Source: Ascarosepion bandense
Taxonomy: Eukaryota; Mollusca; Cephalopoda; Sepiida; Sepiidae
Length of the DNA stretch: 64,000 nt
Assembly (NCBI GenBank): GCA_037127315.1
Contig: JBBBDQ010000750.1
Span: 1,965,001-2,029,000, forward strand
Direction of reading: 5' to 3'
This document shows positions 53,181 to 63,845 of this stretch, piece by piece. The notes under the pieces are model-generated. The model was not told where the DNA came from. It saw only the letters and a program-made list of their open reading frames with translations, and made no database searches. The position numbers and the translations under genes are program-made. How positions within the stretch are numbered: position 1 is the first letter of the stretch; each line of letters starts with the position of its first letter.

Positions 53181-53808
53181 AACAGGAAGAAATCTACCAT
53201 CCGCCCGTGTATTGAATACTGCTGCTACATCTGGTCGGGTGCCCCTGCTATTTTCCTCGGGATTCTTGACAAAATACAACGGAGAATCTGTAATGTGATC
53301 GATACCGACTTGGCTGACCACCTGCAGTCACTCTCTCACCGGCGTGACGTGGCTTCCCTGTGCCTCTTCTATAAATACTTTCACGACTTCTGCTCCGATG
53401 AACTTAGATCACTGGTGCCCCTAGATACGAATTTGCACAAGATACAAGATTAGCAACTAGGTCCTACCTTTTTACAGTGAAACCGATAAAATGTAACCGC
53501 AATTTCTACTCCAACAGCTTCTTTTCTCGCACTTCCCGCCTGTGGAATTCTCTTCCGCATACTTGCTTCCCCGACAGCTACAATCTCCAGGAGTTTAAAT
53601 GTAAGGTCAATAGACACCTCCTAACACACTAACTCGCACCCTTTCTCTCAAACACTCTTCCTATGTACCTCTTTAGTCGTCTATCACCCTCCTTCTGACA
53701 TTTCCTATATCCAATCGCTCTCTCAACACCTTCCCCTATGTAACCCCCTGCGCTATAGTGGTAGTGGAATGCCTTGCTTGGGGTGAAATGATTAAAAAAA
53801 AAAGTAGT
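53181..53808 (+). pseudogene. CR1-like LINE 3' fragment in opposite orientation
   Basis: The plus strand reads KSTIRPCIEYCCYIWSGAP-like sequence, then DKIQRRICNVIDTDLADHLQ, SHRRDVASLCLFYKYFHDFC, SRLWNSLPHTCFP and LQEFKCKVNRHLL. The family tail GGGGTGAAATGATTA with an A-run is at about 53780-53802. It interrupts the minus-strand LINE, so it inserted later. Confidence 0.8.
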
Positions 53809-53968
53809 AGTTATAGAGTTTGGAGAGGACAGAGGAAAGTTCAAAGACACATTTCTTCAAGACAAATATTGAAGTTTTAATTCATTTCAATTACTTTCTG
53901 CTGCTTATTAACATATGTAATTTTGGGCAATGTATAACCTTTGTGCCTGCATAAAATAAATTAAGTGT

Positions 53969-54456
53969 GAATTGGAGTAGACAGATCTATCTATCGCCCG
54001 GTTCACACTCCACCCACGTTTATTGAACAGGTGTAGAGGCTCATCCCTTGTTCCCTGTTTAGGATGTGGTTTCCGGCTTTCTCTTTTCCAATCTTCTCAC
54101 TTTGTTTTTTTTCAATTGGAGTAGATAGATCTATCTATCGCCCGGTTCACACTCCACCCATGTCTATTGAACAGGTGTAGAGGCTCATCCCTTGTTCCCT
54201 GTTTAGGATGTGGTTTCCGGCTTTCTCTTTTCCAATCTTCTCACTTTGTTTTTTTTTCAATTGGAGTAGATAGATCTATCTATCGCCCGGTTCACACTCC
54301 ACCCATGTCTATTGAACAGGTGTAGAGGCTCATCCCTTGTTCCCTGTTTAGGATGTGGTTTCCGGCTTTCTCTTTTCCAATCTTTTCACTATTACGTAGC
54401 CCCCTGCACATCAGTGGCGTTACCGCCTTGCTCGGGGTGATACGATTAAAAAAGAA
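53969..54456 (+). repeat. 145-bp tandem triplication ending in a CR1-like tail
   Basis: Units start near 53969, 54113 and 54258 (AATTGGAGTAGATAGATCTA, CGCCCGGTTCACACTCCACC). They are almost identical. The third unit ends in GTAGCCCCCTGCACATCAGT, GGCGTTACCGCCTTGCTCGG and GGTGATACGATT with an A-rich tail, the LINE 3' terminus. So the 3' UTR itself was tandemly expanded. Confidence 0.85.
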
Positions 54457-54868
54457 AAATGGCCTGGATTCCATCGCCTTATGAAGGTCTAGCTTTGAAA
54501 TTATGTTACAGACCAGATAGAGGGTTTTTAAACATCACTCAGCTGAGCCATAGTTCTAGGAGGGAAGTTGGATATGGATACTGTAGACGAGTCAAATGTA
54601 GAGTTGAAGGACAATCTGCAAGCAAGGCACTCGTCCTTGTTTGCTATGGCTGTGAAGACCTCAAATTTCTTGATTAAAGGAGGGATGGGGGATTTGCTGT
54701 TGTTCAAAACACATTTACAGAGTCGCCAGTAGTTTTTGGAGCCGAACTTGCAGACTGCTATACGATGCTTCATTCTCTCAGTAAACAACAGCTTAGCGTC
54801 ATTTAAGATCCTCTTGCACTCTTTACGAGCAGAGGCAAATAGGCACCTAGTTTTTAGTTGTGTATATA

Positions 54869-55563
54869 CTTTTTAATTTTATAATTATGGACAAAAATTG
54901 TTTAATTTTTTGTCAAAAGTTGCAGCGCTAACCCAAACCATAAAAATAGCCTTGACCATTAAATTAAATTTTATATATTGTTTTTAATGGTCATTTGTTA
55001 CCTCTCTTTGGAATTTTTTACTACACCATGAAGTAAGTTAAAGAACTAGTGACAAACTTTTATCAAATAATATTGGGATGCTTTTTAATACTTTTTAATA
55101 CTTTTTAATACTTTTTAATTTTATAATTATGGACAAAAATTGTTTAACTTTTTGTCAAAAGTTGCAGCGCTAACCCAAACCATAAAAATAGCCTTGACCA
55201 TTAAATTAAATTTTATATATTGTTTTTAATGGTCATTTGTTACCTCTCTTTGGAATTTTTTACTACACCATGAAGTAAGTTAAAGAACTAGTGACAAACT
55301 TTTATCAAATAATATTGGGATGCTTTTTAATACTTTTTAATACTTTTTAATACTTTTTAATTTTATAATTATGGACAAAAATTGTTTAACTTTTTGTCAA
55401 AAGTTGCAGCGCTAACCCAAACCATAAAAATAGCCTTGACCATTAAATTAAATTTTATATATTGTTTTTAATGGTCATTTGTTACCTCTCTTTGGAATTT
55501 TTTACTACACCATGAAGTAAGTTAAAGAACTAGTGACAAACTTTTATCAAATAATATTGGGAT
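54869..55563. repeat. ~242-bp tandem repeat, three units
   Basis: Units start at TTTTAATTTTATAATTATGG near 54870, 55111 and 55353. Each holds CAAAAGTTGCAGCGCTAACC, AATGGTCATTTGTTACCTCT, ACACCATGAAGTAAGTTAAA and a short ACTTTTTAAT multiplet whose copy number varies. Units are nearly identical, indicating recent expansion. No coding. Confidence 0.9.
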
Positions 55564-55990
55564 GCTTTTGAATATTTACAATGCAATTGGAAATTATTCG
55601 ATGCTGGCTTATATCGGCCGCATACAAGACGGACGTATACGTAACCATCTCACTATTTTCAAACCTGAAGGACGACTAATACTTCGTCACGAAGATGTTC
55701 ACAGATGCGACATGAAGGCAAACAGTATCAACTCATCAGCCTGGGAAACCGATACATCAGATCGCAAAAGCTGGAGGCTTACCGTTAAAGGTGACATCCA
55801 GACGAATAAAAACAGTTGCCAGAGCCAATTCGAAGGATTTGACAAAAGTGCAGATGAGTGCAGTTGCACACCTAAAGAGCGAGGGGCGGCTTTCAGTATT
55901 TGCAACACAGCCTACATTCTAGCACCGGTCTCTACAGCCACCACAGGATTTTCAAATAAACTACCCTCTTCTCTCGATTTGACAAAATTA
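55564..55990 (+). pseudogene. RTE-like LINE C-terminal fragment
   Basis: The plus frame reads LAYIGRIQDGRIRNHLTIFK, LRHEDVHRCDMKANSINSSA, WETDTSDRKSWRLTVKGDI, then CTPKERGAAFSICNTAY. This matches the RWxGHVxRMxDxRLPK ... RYKDVxKRDMKxLxI ... WExxAxDRxxWRxxV pattern of invertebrate LINE C-termini. The following Cys/His finger is degenerate. Confidence 0.7.
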
Positions 55991-56007
55991 AAAGCAGTAC
56001 AATATTG

Positions 56008-56358
56008 AATGTGCGCTGTGATGTAATGAATATTGGTTCTATAGCTTTGGTTAGTAACCAAACTATCGCAGAAAGAAATGACAACCATCTGCGGGACAAT
56101 TTTGTGCTTAATCAGCATGGATCAAAAGAGACATGATCACCCAGTTGGATATCACGTGATAGCACTTGACTGTCTTTTTCTCTAATTTATCCAGATATGG
56201 GTTGAATAACAGGACTGATTAAGTTCTATAGCCTTGGCTGGCGATCTACTGCAGAAAGAAATGGCATATTAATGCGGGGAAATCTTCTGCCTAGCTATGG
56301 ATTGAAAGTGACATGATCGCCTAATCGTGAATAATGTATGGCACTTAATTGACTGCCC
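56008..56358 (+). mobile_element. SINE-A derivative with two tandem bodies
   Basis: A shortened head (GAATGTGCGCTGTGATGTAA) joins directly to a body starting GGTTCTATAGCTTTGG and ending ATAGCACTTGACTG. A second body (ACAGGACTGATTAAGTTCTA ... GCACTTAATTGACTG) follows. Same architecture as 42281-43065. Confidence 0.65.
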
Positions 56359-56454
56359 GTCTATATTGGTAGTTAGGTCTCATAATTATACGAGAAAAAA
56401 GAAAACCTTATTAAGAGGAGACCTTTAATAATTTTTTTTTTCTCATATACTTTC

Positions 56455-56940
56455 AGTAGGCCTTTGCGTCTCAAGCCTTTGCTTTTACTTGGGGTAAAAT
56501 GATTTTAAAAAAGAATAAAGCTAATTTTGCTTTAAAAAAATCTATATTTAGAGCAAATGCAATCTCAATTTGTCAATTATACATTTACGCATATGCAAAT
56601 CAAGCGAAGAGTAAAACCTAACCTCATCACTGCAAATGAGCTTCTCTTTTTGATATCTCGATTTCACGATATTAAGTGCAGTACTAGATTAGCATTTATA
56701 ATTTCCTTGTTGACATTGCTAGTTATAACCATGAGTTATATACTAATATTTTTCTCTCTTACCTCTAGCTTGTGGAACTGTCTTCCGATGTCCCGTTTCC
56801 CTGTCAACTCGAAAATTTAAAGATCATCATCTTCTGTCTCTTTGACTTCTGTTATGTTATTTTCCTCTATACTTATTTAATATTTTGCAAATTAGTGGCT
56901 TTATTATCTTACTTTGGGTGAAATGGTTTACAAAAAAACA
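56455..56940 (+). pseudogene. CR1-like LINE 3' end fragments
   Basis: The tail-like phrase ACTTGGGGTAAAATGATT with A-run occurs at about 56492-56520. A coding end LTSSLWNCLPMSRFPVNSKI at 56760-56820 and a second tail CTTTGGGTGAAATGGTT with A-run at 56912-56940 follow. Only the terminal 250 bp are recognisable. Confidence 0.55.
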
Positions 56941-57474
56941 ACCACAATCTAAACTAACTCCTGATATTGTTTTAGAAGACAGGGGTTTATCAATCATTTT
57001 TTAAATATAGTTTATGTAAACCTACACTTACAAAATAGTAACTTCGACAAAGATTTTCAAACAAATAAAAAATATACATTCAATATTTGTCTGCTGACAA
57101 AATGCCTATAGGTATTTATCAGCGCGCCAATGACACAACAGATGTGACACAAGTTTAGTTTAAAGTACCGTGGATAAATTACCAACTCCCTCTCCCTTGG
57201 CACTTCTCTTTTGGGGACGCTTCAGACAATATGCGTATATTGATACACATTTTTATAAGCTGGCTTTTATCCGTATGTTGTGCTAATATACGTATCCGAT
57301 TTTTTGAAGATCATATGATTTTAAAAATTTAAGATAACCTACAAAGATCAATGTGGTCCCGATGAATATAGGTTTTTTCAGTCACAAAATCCTAATGATT
57401 TTTTTTCCCGCAGAACCCAGTTGCATCATCCCTTTTCCCACCATAGATCACACTGAACCGGTGACATACGTATA

Positions 57475-59127
57475 TTGAAAATTTTTCATGTGCTGGAGAG
57501 GCTGGACAACATAGTTGCCTCATTTAGAATGAAGTTTAAGCCAAAGAAATCACGGAGTCTCTCGCTGAGAAAAGGAAAAGTGGCCGAAGTTGTGGTCTTC
57601 AGTGTTGCCAACCAGGCCATTCCAGCAGTCACAGAAGAGCCAGTCAAGAGCCTTGGAAGGTGGTATGATGATACGCTGAAAGACACACAAAGAGCAAAAG
57701 AAACCAAGCAGATGTTGGAAGAAGGTTTGGAGACCATTGACCAATGTGGGCTCCCTGGCAAATACAAGGTCTGGTGTTTGCAGTTCATGCTGATGCCAAA
57801 GCTCCTATGGCCCCTGATGATATACGACATCTGCACCAGCATAGTGGAGGCAATGGAAGCCAAAATCAGCAAGTTCACAAGGAAATGGCTTGGTGTCCCA
57901 CCCTGTCTGACTGACATAGCGCTGTACTGTCGCCAAGCAAAGCTGAAACTACCACTGAAATCCATCCTGGAGGAATATAAAGCAGGGAAGATCAGACTTC
58001 AAAGCATGCTGGAGGACTCAGGAGACAGGGTGGTAGAAGCAATCAAGCCCCAACTGAAGACAGGCAGAAAATGGAAAGTTCAAGAGGCAATGGATTCTGC
58101 TAGAGAAAGTCTCAAGATCAGAGAAATAACAGGTCACATGCAGACCAACAGACAAGGACTGGGGATGACCAAAACTGAGTGGTGGTCAAAGGCCAAAGGA
58201 AAAGCCAAAAGAGACATGATGATTCAGGAGATGAGAAAAGAAGAAGACCAAAAAAGACTCCAAAAAGCAGTCCAGCAGAGCCAGCAAGGGCAATGGACAA
58301 CGTGGGAGAATGCACTCCAAAGAAGTCTCACTTGGAATGACATTTGGCACATGGCCCCTCTCAGGATCAGCTTCATTCTCAGAGCTGCATATGACCTTCT
58401 GCCCTCATATGCAAACCTGGTGAAGTGGGGAAAAACAGACGATCCGTCATGCCCCCTCTGCCATGAAAAACAAACAGTAGAGCATGTCCTAAGCTCATGT
58501 AAAGTAGCCCTGGGTCAAGGAAGGTACACATGGAGGCACAATCAAGTGCTCAAAGAGATTGTACAAGTAATATGGGCTAGTACCAACACCACAAAAGGGA
58601 AAATCAGGATTCCAAAAGCATCCGCAACATTCTTCACGGCATGAGGCAGCAAATCATGGCCAAGAACAACAGTACCACTTGGAACATGCAGGCAGAGTAT
58701 GCTGGACGGGGCAGATGACTGGGAGTGCACTGCAGACCTCCCAGAATGGAAGAGTCACCCAGAGATCATCAGCAAGAGTGGCATGAGACCAGACATAGTA
58801 GTCCACTCTCAGTCAACCAAGCAGCTGATTATGATAGAACTCACAGTGCCATATGAGAATAGAATGGAGGCAGCTCAAATCTACAAGACTGGAAAGTATG
58901 CTGATCTGGCAAACAGCCTGAGGAGAGAAGACTACCAGGTCAAAGTCCTCACTGCAGAAATTGGAGCTAGGGGGTTTGTAGGAGCGTCTGCATACAGCCT
59001 CATGAAACAGCTCTCAGTTGCAGGGAGGGAAAAAACCAGAGCCCTGAAAGCAATGGCAGAAGCGGCAGAGAGATGTTCAAGCTGGATCTGGTCAAGGAGG
59101 AATAAAAGTGAACTCCATAAGGTTTAA
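57475..59127 (+). pseudogene. R2-type LINE ORF 3' half, copy 1 (one nonsense codon)
   Basis: One frame of about 550 codons is interrupted only by TGA at 58642-58644. It starts just after the RT catalytic box (FKPKKSRSLSLRKGK) and continues with the thumb (LPGKYKVWCLQFMLMPKLLW). A CCHC knuckle CPLCHEKQTVEHVLSSC follows, then the restriction-like nuclease block RPDIVVHS...IMIELTVPYENR. This order (RT, CCHC, PD-D/E-K nuclease) defines the R2-type (RLE) LINE group. The upstream RT and N-terminal fingers are missing. Confidence 0.9.
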
Positions 59128-59392
59128 CTTTCCTACAAATATCAGGTGTACCTTTGGCTAAGTGGTTAGTGCGGGAGTCTTTGAGTGAAAATGAGCATAT
59201 CCAGAAGGTCACGGATCCCATCCGTGGCTCGTCCCCAAAAAAAAAAAAAAAAAAGGCAGCAGAGGGACATCCGGAGTCATGAACCGGGTGTGGCCCAACC
59301 CCACTAGAGTGTCAGGCCGAAACACTTGCTTGACGGGGGCTTCTCTTCTGAGGACTCTCTGCTGCCACGCTCTCCATGAGTTTCTTTCTACT
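59128..59392 (+). other. 3' UTR of RLE LINE: tRNA-like segment, A-run, hairpin
   Basis: 59146-59236 has an A-box-like TGGCTAAGTGGTTAG and an arm CACGGAT-CCC-ATCCGTG. An 18-base A-run follows (59237-59254). Then 59255-59366 can close as a hairpin by GGCAGCAGAG/CTCTGCTGCC. The tRNA-like piece with A-run may be a SINE lodged in the UTR or part of the element's own recognition structure. Copy 2 has the same at 61465-61686. Confidence 0.6.
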
Positions 59393-59794
59393 ATACATTC
59401 AATATTTGACTGCTGACAAAATGCCTATAGGTATTTATCAGCGCGCCAATGACACAACAGATGTGACACAAGTTTAGTTTAAAGTACCGTGGATAAATTA
59501 CCAACTCCCTCTCCCTTGGCACTTCTCTTTTGGGGACGCTTCAGACAATATGCGTATATTGATACACATTTTTATAAGCTGGCTTTTATCCGTATGTTGT
59601 GCTAATATACGTATCCGATTTTTTGAAGATCATATGATTTTAAAAATTTAAGATAACCTACAAAGATCAATGTGGTCCCGATGAATATAGGTTTTTTCAG
59701 TCACAAAATCCTAATGATTTTTTTTTCCCGCAGAACCCAGTTGCATCATCCCTTTTCCCACCATAGATCACACTGAACCGGTGACATACGTATA

Positions 59795-61447
59795 TTGAAA
59801 ACTTTTCATGTGCTGGAGAGGCTGGACAACATAGTTGCCTCATTTAGAATGAAGTTTAAGCCAAAGAAATCACGGAGTCTCTCGCTGAGAAAAGGAAAAG
59901 TGGCCGAAGTTGTGGTCTTCAGTGTTGCCAACCAGGCCATTCCAGCAGTCACAGAAGAGCCAGTCAAGAGCCTTGGAAGGTGGTATGATGATACGCTGAA
60001 AGACACACAAAGAGCAAAAGAAACCAAGCAGATGTTGGAAGAAGGTTTGGAGACCATTGACCAATGTGGGCTCCCTGGCAAATACAAGGTCTGGTGTTTG
60101 CAGTTCATGCTGATGCCAAAGCTCCTATGGCCCCTGATGATATACGACATCTGCACCAGCATAGTGGAGGCAATGGAAGCCAAAATCAGCAAGTTCACAA
60201 GGAAATGGCTTGGTGTCCCACCCTGTCTGACTGACATAGCGCTGTACTGTCGCCAAGCAAAGCTGAAACTACCACTGAAATCCATCCTGGAGGAATATAA
60301 AGCAGGGAAGATCAGACTTCAAAGCATGCTGGAGGACTCAGGAGACAGGTGGTAGAAGCAATCAAGCCCCAACTGAAGACAGGCAGAAAATGGAAAGTTC
60401 AAGAGGCAATGGATTCTGCTAGAGAAAGTCTCAAGATCAGAGAAATAACAGGTCACATGCAGACCAACAGACAAGGACTGGGGATGACCAAAACTGAGTG
60501 GTGGTCAAAGGCCAAAGGAAAAGCCAAAAGAGACATGATGATTCAGGAGATGAGAAAAGAAGAAGACCAAAAAAGACTCCAAAAAGCAGTCCAGCAGAGA
60601 CAGCAAGGGCAATGGACAACGTGGGAGAATGCACTCCAAAGAAGTCTCACTTGGAATGACATTTGGCACATGGCCCCTCTCAGGATCAGCTTCATTCTCA
60701 GAGCTGCATATGACCTTCTGCCCTCATATGCAAACCTGGTGAAGTGGGGAAAAACAGACGATCCGTCATGCCCCCTCTGCCATGAAAAACAAACAGTAGA
60801 GCATGTCCTAAGCTCATGTAAAGTAGCCCTTGGGTCAAGGAAGGTACACATGGAGGCACAATCAAGTGCTCAAAGAGATTGTACAAGTAGTCTGGGCTAG
60901 TACCAACACCACAAAAGGGAAAATCAGGATTCCAAAAGCATCCGCAACATTCTTCACGGCAGGAGGCAGCAAATCATGGCCAAGAACAACAGTACCACTT
61001 GGAACATGCAGGCAGAGTATGCTGGACGGGGCAGATGACTGGGAGTGCACTGCAGACCTCCCAGAATGGAAGAGTCACCCAGAGATCATCAGCACGAGTG
61101 GCATGAGACCAGACATAGTAGTCCACTCTCAGTCAACCAAGCAGCTGATTATAATAGAACTCACAGAGCCATATGAGAATAGAATGGAGGCAGCTCAAAT
61201 CTACAAGACTGGAAAGTATGCTGATCTGGCAAACAGCCTGAGGAGAGAAGACTACCAGGTCAAAGTCCTCACTGCAGAAATTGGAGCTAGGGGGTTTGTA
61301 GGAGCGTCTGCATACAGCCTCATGAAACAGCTCTCAGTTGCAGGGAGGGAAAAAACCAGAGCCCTGAAAGCAATGGCAGAAGCGGCAGAGAGATGTTCAA
61401 GCTGGATCTGGTCAAGGAGGAATAAAAGTGAACTCCATAAGGTTTAA
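59795..61447 (+). pseudogene. R2-type LINE ORF 3' half, copy 2 (two compensating indels)
   Basis: Same domains as copy 1. A 1-base deletion near 60349 (GACAGGTGG versus GACAGGGTGG) shifts the frame, and a 1-base insertion near 60830 (CCCTTGGG versus CCCTGGG) restores it. The codon that is TGA in copy 1 is GGA here (near 60962). ELTVPYENR is ELTEPYENR. Each copy is thus damaged differently. Confidence 0.9.
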
Positions 61448-62150
61448 CTTTCCTACAAATATCAGGTGTACCTTTGGCTAAGTGGTTAGTGCGGGAGTCT
61501 TTGAGTGAAAATGAGCATATCCAGAAGGTCACGGATCCCATCCGTGGCTCGTCCCCAAAAAAAAAAAAAAAAAGGCAGCAGAGGGACATCCGGAGTCATG
61601 AACCGGGTGTGGCCCAACCCCACTAGAGTGTCAGGCCGAAACACTTGCTTGACGGGGGCTTCTCTTCTGAGGACTCTCTGCTGCCACGCTCTCCATGAGT
61701 TTCTTTCTACTATACATTCAATATTTGACTGCTGACAAAATGCCTATAGGTATTTATCAGCGCGCCAATGACACAACAGATGTGACACAAGTTTAGTTTA
61801 AAGTACCGTGGATAAATTACCAACTCCCTCTCCCTTGGCACTTCTCTTTTGGGGACGCTTCAGACAATATGCGTATATTGATACACATTTTTATAAGCTG
61901 GCTTTTATCCGTATGTTGTGCTAATTATACGTATCCGATTTTTTGAAGATCATATGATTTTAAAAATTTAAGATAACCTACAAAGATCAATGTGGTCCCG
62001 ATGAATATAGGTTTTTTTCAGTCACAAAATCCTAATGATTTTTTTTTCCCGCAGAACCCAGTTGCATCATCCCTTTTCCCACCATAGATCACACTGAACC
62101 GGTGACATACGTATATTGAAAACTTTTCAGTCATAAATATAAATATTGAT

Positions 62151-62402
62151 CAGACAGTTAAATATCACACGTGATATACGGTTTAGGCGATCATGTCTCG
62201 AAAGAGACATGACTGACTGAGCAGAAGTTTTTCTCACAGTAGTTTGCCGTTTCTTTCTGCGGTAGACTAGTTGCCAGCCAAATATATAGAACCCAATCTG
62301 TCCTATTATTTAATCCATAACTTGAGGGTAGACAAGGATTAATACCTTTCCCAAAAGTATTTGTGCGTAAGTGAATGCAAGAAATTCAACTGAAATTCAA
62401 CT
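62151..62402 (-). mobile_element. SINE-A, 5'-truncated
   Basis: On the minus strand the body and 3' end (with the CATGTCTC/GAGACATG hairpin) are present. The tRNA-like head is lost beyond GAATTTCAGTTGAATTTC. It lies 22 bp after the third A segment. Confidence 0.75.
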
Positions 62403-63634
62403 TCTCCAAATCTAACAATCAACAAACTCCATTAATTGTTACATTGGCCACACATGCAATACACTGTCTTGTAGGCTAATTTGTCATTTGTCAAAATTTA
62501 GTACAATTCTCATACATTTTGATAAACATATCACAAATAACCAAAATAACATTAATATAAGAAAAAATATTTTATAGGATTTAAAGCAAAGAAAGACATG
62601 AAATTTTTGAACCGTTCTAATAGAAACGAAGCAGTCAGCATTACATCAGGAATGTTGACTGCAGGATATTGTAGATTTGTCGGATTTTCGTAAGATTTAA
62701 TTGCACGAAAAATATTCGAGCTTACCACACCTACACCTTTTCATGAATCAATAAAAAAAGCATATACAGTCATACATTTACACATTTCTGCATGAAAAGT
62801 TCTTTTCAAAAGATTGTGGCCTCAGTCAATTTTACAATGTGCTGAAGTCGGCGAAAAGAAAATGTACAAAACCTTTTATTTATTGGCCAATCGAGAGCAA
62901 AGAAAAGAATCTTAAAGTTGATTTACTTCAGTTTTCCACAGACGTATAAATACGTGTGATTTTTTGCCTTTTTCTACAGAGCGACACTAATCGTAAAACC
63001 GGACGTATCATCTACGCGACATGCCTTTTTTACACACTCTCATTCTCTCTTTCACAACACACTAATTGATTCGCCCTTTTCTTCACTGGCATGTCAACAA
63101 ACAAAAGAAAGAGGAACAATGACCTCATATCCGTTTTCATTTCACACTCAGGACAGCGTTATCAGACCTTCGCTTTGCTTCACATTAGTGACACCATTTT
63201 GCCTTTTGCCTTTTGGCCTTTTGCCTTTTGGCCTTAAAAAACTGAACTTTTGAAACGCACATTCAACATAAAAACTTCATGCAGGACTTTCCAACATATA
63301 TGTTACTTCAAAACAACAAAAACTGATGTCATTCTGCTCGTTAAATGAATTTACACTTATAAACGATATCCTTCTGTTTTTTGTGCAACCTTCTGATACT
63401 TTCAAATGTGGTGCGCTCGGTCACGTTTGACGCAAGGTCATCTCGTAAACATGGCCGACGCTCCCTATATAAATGGTGACCACGACAGAGAAAACGTAAC
63501 CGTTACTACAGGCTGAAGTGGGTATTAAAAAATCACCTAAAAATTCAGTTTCACCGTTGGAAATGACGTCACCAACACATTGCACATAGTACAGGTGTTA
63601 ATAAAATAGAACTCAATGTAATATGACATTTTTA
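62403..63634. other. no gene supported; small CpG-containing patch at 63400-63530
   Basis: Mostly AT-rich sequence without repeats recognised here, apart from CCTTTTGCCTTTTGG phrases at 63198-63233. At 63451 an ATG in good context (AACATGG) opens 21 codons (MADAPYINGDHDRENVTVTT) before a stop. The segment has more CpG than its surroundings, but nothing confirms an exon. Confidence 0.3.
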
Positions 63635-63845
63635 TGAAGGCTTGGAGAATCTGATATTCAAAGGACGGATAAACGGAAAGAGAGACAGAGGAAAACAGCG
63701 CGATATATTCCATAGGCTTAAGCAGATGGATGGCAGAGCAGGGTTGGTGATAAATAGCAAGACAAGGTATTACGAGCTACAAGAGACAGGAAGATGTAGC
63801 GAGCCATGATCTCCCAGGTCCTGAAGGGGCCAAACATATAAATGA
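63635..63845 (+). pseudogene. LINE polymerase C-terminal fragment
   Basis: The plus strand reads EGLENLIFKGRINGKRDRGK, QRDIFHRLKQMDGRAGL, then RAMISQVLKGPNI in another frame. It has the same terminal LINE block as 5515-5800 and 40965-41280, with at least one frameshift. Confidence 0.65.

Larger units (their letters stand above)
51735..54860 (-). mobile_element. CR1/Jockey-like LINE, minus, interrupted twice
   Basis: From the 5' side: RMKHRIAVCKFGSKNYWRLC and SPIPPLIKKFEVF (54530-54800), then GDGIQA (near 54465). After an interruption come SSVVPIFNNLGDSSDPSSYR and PISILP (53040-53170), RT motif A AVTLDIAKAFD (near 52900), TKAGVLQGFTIGPTLFLIFI, motif C IYADN (YADD changed) near 52630. After a second interruption come SISIDQASFSESNTLCLLGL and CIEYCCHVWSGTPAIHLG (to about 51735). 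Many stops; dead. Confidence 0.75.
57074..62129. repeat. 2,319-bp tandem array (A-B-A-B-A) holding an R2-type LINE 3' half
   Basis: Segment A (about 415 bp) occurs at 57074-57488, 59393-59808 and 61712-62129. Segment B (about 1,904 bp) occurs at 57489-59392 and 59809-61711. A always begins ATACATTCAATATTTG and stops at AACTTTTCA, where B or, after the third copy, unrelated sequence starts. Units differ by only a handful of substitutions and indels. Both B copies share one 5' truncation point, so the array arose by duplication after insertion. Confidence 0.92.

Noticed and set aside
51735..53808. A single LINE with a 5' inversion made by twin priming
   Set aside because: The minus-strand part continues beyond the plus-strand fragment (54460-54860), which instead fits a later insertion with its own 3' tail.
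57486..60634. Minus-strand frames of 60-160 residues across both LINE units
   Set aside because: They lie opposite the plus-strand LINE ORF, which has clear domains, and are identical in both units only because the units are duplicated.
57074..62129. Segment A as LTRs of an LTR retrotransposon
   Set aside because: The internal region encodes an R2-type LINE C-terminus. No protease, integrase, primer-binding site or polypurine tract was seen, and the A ends lack TG...CA.
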